From Gemmataceae bacterium (lineage in GTDB: Bacteria; Planctomycetota; Planctomycetia; Gemmatales; Gemmataceae), in assembly GCA_947490035.1 (NCBI GenBank), contig CANLGS010000185.1, positions 1 through 7,426 on the forward strand: a stretch of DNA of 7,426 nucleotides, written 5' to 3'. The notes beneath the pieces were generated by a model. That model was not told the DNA's origin. It saw only the letters and a program-made list of their open reading frames with translations, and ran no database searches. Every line of letters begins with the position of its first letter. Within the stretch, counting starts at the first letter, position 1. A program made the translations under genes and the position numbers. This document shows, in pieces, positions 6,190-7,426 of the stretch.

Positions 6190-7011
6190 TCATACCTGAG
6201 CGCGAACGCGGTCGAGTAGGTCTTTCACGCCGATTTCGGCGGCCCACTTGTCGAGGTACGCGGCGTCGATGGCGTCGCCTTGCGTTTTCAGCACGCCGAG
6301 GATGTCAGACCACTGCTTGTCCGAGGTTTCGCCGCCGATACGGAACCACTCCAGTTTGAGCAAAACGGTATCCTCCGCCGTAACCACTCCGAATTCGCCT
6401 TCGTCCTCTCCGAACACGGTCGCCTTGACCCGGCGGGCAAGGAACTCCCGGTCGAACGCCCGATCCTTTTGAACGAAGATGTCGATCTTGAACGACGTGA
6501 GAAGGTGCAGGATGTTGAACCCCGCGCGTCGCGCGACGCCGTCGCGGATCATCTGTTCGTCGGCGTAGTATTCGTTCGGCGGGAACCGCAGCACGAACAG
6601 CCGCTCCTTACCGGGGAACGGCTCGACGGCGATGTCGGCGTCTTGCGTGTACCGCGCGGCGCCGTGCGTCGAACTGGCATACGACCCGCCGATGGCGTAG
6701 CGGATGTTCAGATCGTCGAGAACCGAGACGACGTACTTGATCGCTCGGACGTGTTCGGCGGGCGGCGGCATAGTGGCGAACTCCATTCGGTCGATCCAGG
6801 GGCCGGGGCCGAGCGTCATGAGCGCCCACTCGCGATTGATGTCCGCTTGCGTCGCGCCCGGGTTGCGCATTTTGTGACCGGCGGCGTGCAACTGGCGCGC
6901 GACCGTATACGCCTCGGTGACGAGCTTCCACTTGCGGGCCGGCGACATCCGCCGGTATCCCTCGTACATCAGCCGCTCCACGTCGGGCGCGGTGTCGGAA
7001 AGAAGGCGCAT
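6190..7011 (-). CDS. Two-domain nucleotidyltransferase-like protein
   Basis: The product is 273 aa from the ATG at 7011. Residues about 5-75 form a helical N-terminal domain (SDTAPDVERLMYEGYRRMSP onward). Residues about 95-273 resemble minimal nucleotidyltransferases: GGSYASSTHG at 108-117, then R120, T122, D124 and D126 (the GG...S...DxD active-site pattern), a third acidic residue D177 in FKIDIFV, and the C-terminal TAEDTVLLKLEW at 212-223 with KQWSDI soon after. The full catalytic triad looks present, so activity is plausible, but the substrate is unknown. Some relatives are toxins or antitoxins that modify RNA or protein; nothing here shows that role. A GTG at 7083 would add 24 residues and sits directly after the stop of the upstream small ORF, but those residues look unrelated to either domain. 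The ATG at 7011 has a well-placed GGAG, so I prefer it. Confidence 0.78.
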   Translation of the reverse strand: MRLLSDTAPDVERLMYEGYRRMSPARKWKLVTEAYTVARQLHAAGHKMRNPGATQADINREWALMTLGPGPWIDRMEFATMPPPAEHVRAIKYVVSVLDDLNIRYAIGGSYASSTHGAARYTQDADIAVEPFPGKERLFVLRFPPNEYYADEQMIRDGVARRAGFNILHLLTSFKIDIFVQKDRAFDREFLARRVKATVFGEDEGEFGVVTAEDTVLLKLEWFRIGGETSDKQWSDILGVLKTQGDAIDAAYLDKWAAEIGVKDLLDRVRAQV

Positions 7012-7017
7012 GAGTCG

Positions 7018-7021
7018 CTCC
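7018..7021 (-). promoter_or_regulatory. Ribosome binding site deciding the nucleotidyltransferase start
   Basis: On the minus strand GGAG lies 6 nt upstream of the ATG at 7011. This is one of the few recognisable Shine-Dalgarno sequences in the window, and it favours the ATG over the GTG at 7083. Confidence 0.55.
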
Positions 7022-7083
7022 GTTCGCTCGCACAGCGGGCCACTCTCTCCATCACATCCGGGGTGATTTTCGTAGGTTGGCAC

Positions 7084-7284
7084 TCAACGCCGTGAGCGCG
7101 GCCGATGGGAGAGATACTCGCATTCGGACAAATGGAGAGTAGCAATCGTCTCGGCGCGAATGGTGCCGCGCAGCGAAATTTCGTCGCCGGGTTGCAATTC
7201 CCCCCACCACTCAGCGACGATGAGGCGACCGTCCTTCACAATCTTCACCGTCAACGCTGCGCCACCCGGCTTGTTTTTAAACAA
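7084..7284 (-). CDS. Unrecognised small protein, 66 aa
   Basis: The frame runs from a TTG at 7284 to a TGA at 7084-7086. No ATG occurs in it; the upstream in-frame stop is at 7300-7302, and an alternative TTG start lies at 7254. The peptide (VKIVKDGRLIVAEWWGELQP, then GDEISLRGTIRAETIATLHL) alternates hydrophobic and polar residues like a small beta-rich domain, and third codon positions are mostly G or C, both consistent with real coding. No signal peptide or membrane segment is visible, and I do not recognise the family. The stop directly abuts the GTG at 7083 (TGAGTG), so translation could be coupled to the nucleotidyltransferase, whether that begins at 7083 or 7011. A 6-bp inverted repeat with a 2-nt loop (7271-7284) covers the proposed start. 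It could instead be a noncoding open frame. Confidence 0.5.
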   Translation of the reverse strand: MFKNKPGGAALTVKIVKDGRLIVAEWWGELQPGDEISLRGTIRAETIATLHLSECEYLSHRPRSRR

Positions 7285-7299
7285 CGATCCGCGAGAGGG

Positions 7300-7426
7300 C
7301 TAGAATCCAGGCGATTCGCGATACCTGCGCTCCAAGTCGGCCATGAGTATTGGCCGTTGCTTCTTGGATCGTGCCTTCCTCATGATCTTGCGTCGTTTCA
7401 TTGCCTCTTGCTGGGATTGGGGCACT
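7300..7426 (-). CDS. Small basic ORF or C-terminal end of a gene beyond the window
   Basis: One minus-strand frame is open from the right edge to a TAG at 7300-7302. It has an ATG at 7401 that would give a 33-residue, strongly basic peptide (MKRRKIMRKARSKKQRPILM, then ADLERRYRESPGF). An AAGAGG sits only 2 nt upstream of that ATG, closer than usual for a ribosome binding site. Because the frame stays open to the edge, this may equally be the tail of a longer protein. The 15-nt gap to the 66-codon ORF is compatible with an operon. I do not recognise the product. Confidence 0.33.
   Translation of the reverse strand, partial: VPQSQQEAMKRRKIMRKARSKKQRPILMADLERRYRESPGF

Noticed and set aside
7012..7083. 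GTG start at 7083 for the nucleotidyltransferase
   Set aside because: Not excluded, but the ATG at 7011 has a GGAG 6 nt upstream and the extra 24 residues look non-domain.

Overview
The window looks like chromosomal DNA from a high-GC planctomycete, most likely close to the Gemmataceae. This is inferred from gene content: a Tat-exported DUF1501 protein, a membrane protein with a large PQQ-like propeller, a planctomycete-style nucleotidyltransferase, and GC-rich palindromic repeats inside coding sequence. No rRNA or other phylogenetic marker is present, apart from mutL.

Every convincing gene is on the minus strand, so transcription runs from right to left. In that order: the end of an unidentified small or partial ORF (7426-7300); an unrecognised 66-codon ORF (7284-7084); a two-domain nucleotidyltransferase-like protein (7011-6190); a DUF1501 protein (6158-4797); the DNA mismatch repair gene mutL (4702-2636); and a large membrane-anchored PQQ-like beta-propeller protein that runs off the left edge (2560-1). 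Gaps are 94 nt or less throughout, so co-transcription is possible. The products share no obvious pathway. No stretch over 300 bases lacks a gene. No tRNA, rRNA, CRISPR array, transposase or convincing promoter was seen.

The most interesting feature is a set of palindromic repeats lying inside coding sequence. Two copies of an 87-bp double-hairpin element sit in frame in two different genes (1881-1967 in the propeller gene, 3436-3522 in mutL). All four arm ends begin with the same 13-mer. The element is 29 codons long and is read in a different phase in each gene, giving unrelated peptides. A second palindrome family (about 3216-3418, core 3251-3386) and a 7-nt tandem repeat also lie in the mutL linker. 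The MutL ATPase and endonuclease domains are intact on either side, so the linker appears to have expanded by accepting repeats. This resembles REPIN or Rickettsia palindromic element biology, but no mobilising enzyme is visible here.
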